Origin: Galeruca laticollis
Lineage: Eukaryota; Arthropoda; Insecta; Coleoptera; Chrysomelidae
Length of the DNA stretch: 64,000 nucleotides
Reading direction: 5' to 3'
Assembly: GCA_963921935.1 (NCBI GenBank)
Contig: OY998180.1
Coordinates: forward strand, 106,110,270-106,174,269
Both the position numbers and the translations under genes were made by a program. This document shows positions 61,822-64,000 of this stretch, piece by piece; positions within the stretch are counted from its first letter, which is position 1, and each line of letters begins with the position of its first letter. A model generated the notes under the pieces. That model searched no databases and was not told the origin of the DNA. It saw nothing but the letters and a program-made list of their open reading frames with translations.

Positions 61822-63063
61822 GACCGGCATAACCATTGTTCAGAGGGTGGTTGGAAAGAAAGGGCAACAACAAATCGGTGAAGTCACATCAAGGGAATGA
61901 GGAGAGTTGATAACACAAGTAGGAATATGTGCCAGTGGTGCAGCACTGCCTCCTATCTGTGTTTTCCCACGTAAGTGATATGCCAAAAACCAGATGATGA
62001 AGGGCCTAACACAAACAGGTGCTCTAGGTCTCGTAAACAAGTCAGGCTGGATGACCTGTGAAAAGTTCATCCTAGTTCTTGAACATTTGGTGAAACACAG
62101 TCATTGCAGTCAACAAAATATTTTGATGATCCTCCACAACCACGAATCCCATATTTCGATTGATGTTATCAATTTTTGTAGAAATGACAGTATTTGTTTG
62201 TTGTCTCTTCTACATCAAAAATTTAATAAAACTCAGCCGTTGGATCGTACAGTCTTTGGACCATTTAAAGAAAAAATTAATGAAAATTCTGATGGTTGGA
62301 TGAAGGGAAATCCTGGCTAAACACTATTAATTTGATCTTCCACCGCTACACCTGTTAATGCAACGCCGCTATGTGATCTTGCATCCGATACGGCAGCTAC
62401 ACCTGTTAATGTGAAGTCTGTATTTCTCTGCATCAGAATTTGGCCTTATGATCGGAATGTTTTGTCATCTTATGTCACTAGCGGATATTGCAGGCTCATC
62501 ACAGAATCATTTTGAAATAGAAACTCAACAGGCACCACTACCACCTTCGAATAATAATTTTGGGTTTGTTTCTCCTGAAATTATTCTACCTTTCCAAAGA
62601 CTGCCTTAAGAAAACAAACGAGGAAGGGGAGAACCCCAGAAAAACAAGCACTTCTGCCGCAGAACATGAAAAGAAGAAAAAACTTGCCAGCAGTAGAGAA
62701 AGGGAAGAAAAAAGTAATTGAGTCCTTATCTGAGAGTGAAACTGAAACAGAGCTAGCAGATGATAGCATTGATGACTTAGAATTTGAGAGAATCAAATGA
62801 AAGTGAAGGAATAGATGATGGAAGTCATATTATAGTAAGGGTCTATAGAAATAAAACAGAAGATGGAAGAAATATTTTGTGGCAAGAGTTTGCAACATAT
62901 CTGAGAAAAGTTATGAAGTGAACTTCTTCCAGAGGCTTTTTCCTGCAAGCTGTTTCTCAATAACAGAAGAGAAAGCATTTTTTCTTAAACAAGACGTAGC
63001 AAGCTCCCAAATCCGATCACTGACCCAAGGCCCAGATTTAAGGATAGTATATACTTCAATGTA
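61822..63063 (+). pseudogene. pogo-like DDE transposase fragment
   Basis: Follows ATTATTTTCAG at about 61821. Reads TGITIVQRVVGKKGQQQIGE, a SRE-stop-GELIT block (SAERG equivalent), ALPPICVFPR, NKSGWMTCEKFILVLEHLVK, ILMILHNHESHISIDVINF (catalytic Asp changed: LLDNH becomes ILHNH) and PLDRTVFGPFKEKINE. Later frames give an acidic basic-flanked tail (62640-62800) and a domain YEVNFFQRLFPASCFSITEE ending at 63063, as seen at the C-terminus of several pogo-like insect proteins. The N-terminal DNA-binding part is absent. Confidence 0.75.
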
Positions 63064-63064
63064 G

Positions 63065-64000
63065 ACCTGGTTGAATATAGTTTATTGTAAATTTGATGCT
63101 TTGTTTGTCAAAAGTATCCCTCTGTGTGCTACACTCTCGAGAATTTTGCAATAAACAAAACTGAAAGTATTTGGGTGGTGGTACATTGGTAAATAGTCAC
63201 AGTTTAATATGAATTAAAAAAATTACAATAAAGTTACTATTTCAATTAGGCATATGTTGATAAAAGAAGTGTCTGAAGTATCCCCACAATATTGTGTTGG
63301 CCTCAACTAAACTGACAGGAATTAATTCCATTTGAAAAAACTCTTGTCCAACCAAAGAACGTTCAAATTAGGATTGTGCCGTTTGTACATTTTAAGTGAT
63401 CTAAATATTGAACTTATTTCACTAACTGCACCTTACCCAATAAATTTATTGTATTACACAGTAATTGATAATTGACTTCCTTGAATGAATTTATGCACTA
63501 AATTTTTACAAATGTTCTAAAATAAAAATTCATTCAAGGATTTTAAGAAAATAACATCTCACAACCTAAATATTACAGTAATTTCAAAAACTACATCTTT
63601 AAAAAAATAATTGAGGACAATTCAAATTCTGATTAAGATTGTGGCGTTATATGTCTTCCATTCAACTCTAGGAAAATGGATATACAGGTTGTACTTTTTT
63701 TATGTTTTATAATCGTTCTCTGAAAATCGTTTCAAACAAAACTAAATATTTGTTAATAACTGTAAGAATTTAAATTATCTGTAAAGTTTGTGGTTCATTC
63801 GGATCATACGAAAGAAACCTGCCAGCTTGTATTATGAACAATCAGATCTTTGTGCTCTACTTGTTACTCTTAAATTTAAAAAGTAAACAGTATAAACTAC
63901 CTTCATCACCAAAGCATTTAGATATTGCTATTACCTTTTGTGGCAAAGGTAAATTTCTGTGAGCTGACTCTTTCAGTAGTTAAAGCATTGTGCGTTGAAT
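63065..64000. other. Unassigned right edge of the window
   Basis: AT-rich. A perfect-looking hairpin with CCTTGAATGAAT arms lies at 63479-63539. Nothing else recognised. Confidence 0.4.
63479..63539. repeat. Short inverted repeat (hairpin)
   Basis: CCTTGAATGAATTTA at the left pairs with AAATTCATTCAAGG at the right, with a loop of about 32 bases. It could be a very short MITE core. Confidence 0.6.

Noticed and set aside
1..64000. CRISPR arrays, operons, bacterial defence systems
   Set aside because: The window is eukaryotic with introns and eukaryotic retroelements; tandem repeats seen have no regular unique spacers.

Overview
This window is nuclear DNA from an animal, almost certainly an insect. 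It holds AT-rich sequence, spliceosomal introns with GT-AG borders, and arthropod-typical transposable elements (BEL/Pao, 17.6/Gypsy-type with env, I/LOA-type non-LTR, Polinton, PIF/Harbinger, Merlin, pogo). The order of insect cannot be fixed from the sequence. Nothing is prokaryotic: there are no operons and no CRISPR.

The one host gene I recognise is COG1 (conserved oligomeric Golgi complex subunit 1) on the + strand. I could assemble it as 13 exons from 22182 to 60203, giving 2622 coding bases including the stop (873 codons) with every splice phase matching. Eight of its introns are 46-65 bp once the inserted element is subtracted from intron 10. Introns 3, 9, 10, 11 and 12 have been swollen to about 2.9, 6.3, 5.6, 5.6 and 14.6 kb by transposons, so the gene covers 38 kb.

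Left flank (1-19279): a CR1-like 3' end; the tail of a pogo-like transposase; a decayed Polinton DNA polymerase gene (2340-7268) split by a complete pogo-like transposon (2593-5122); then a PIF/Harbinger transposon (7907-19276, TAA target duplication) that was itself invaded by a Merlin element (10061-11348, inside the transposase exon) and by a Gypsy-type LTR retrotransposon with an env-class gene (11612-19170, just upstream of the transposase start codon).

Promoter side of COG1 (19280-22181): no gene recognised, a cluster of five AGTGTCTAGAA-like motifs, and a 376-bp inverted-repeat element ending 118 bp before the COG1 ATG.

Inside COG1: intron 3 has two non-LTR pieces. Intron 9 has hAT, RT and DDE remnants, a 2.04-kb TIR element of unknown superfamily with a nested MITE-like hairpin, and tandem repeats. 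Intron 10 is almost wholly a BEL/Pao element on the minus strand, inserted exactly six bases after the exon. Intron 11 has a LOA-like element and an RTE piece. Intron 12 has an RTE piece, a full I-like element (+), a mariner-type pseudogene and a second I-like element (-).

Right flank (60204-64000): COG1 poly(A) signal, an RTE-type C-terminal fragment, a pogo-like transposase pseudogene and unassigned AT-rich DNA. Nearly all transposon genes are broken by stops or frameshifts, whereas the COG1 exons are intact. All calls come from reading the sequence; no database search was possible.
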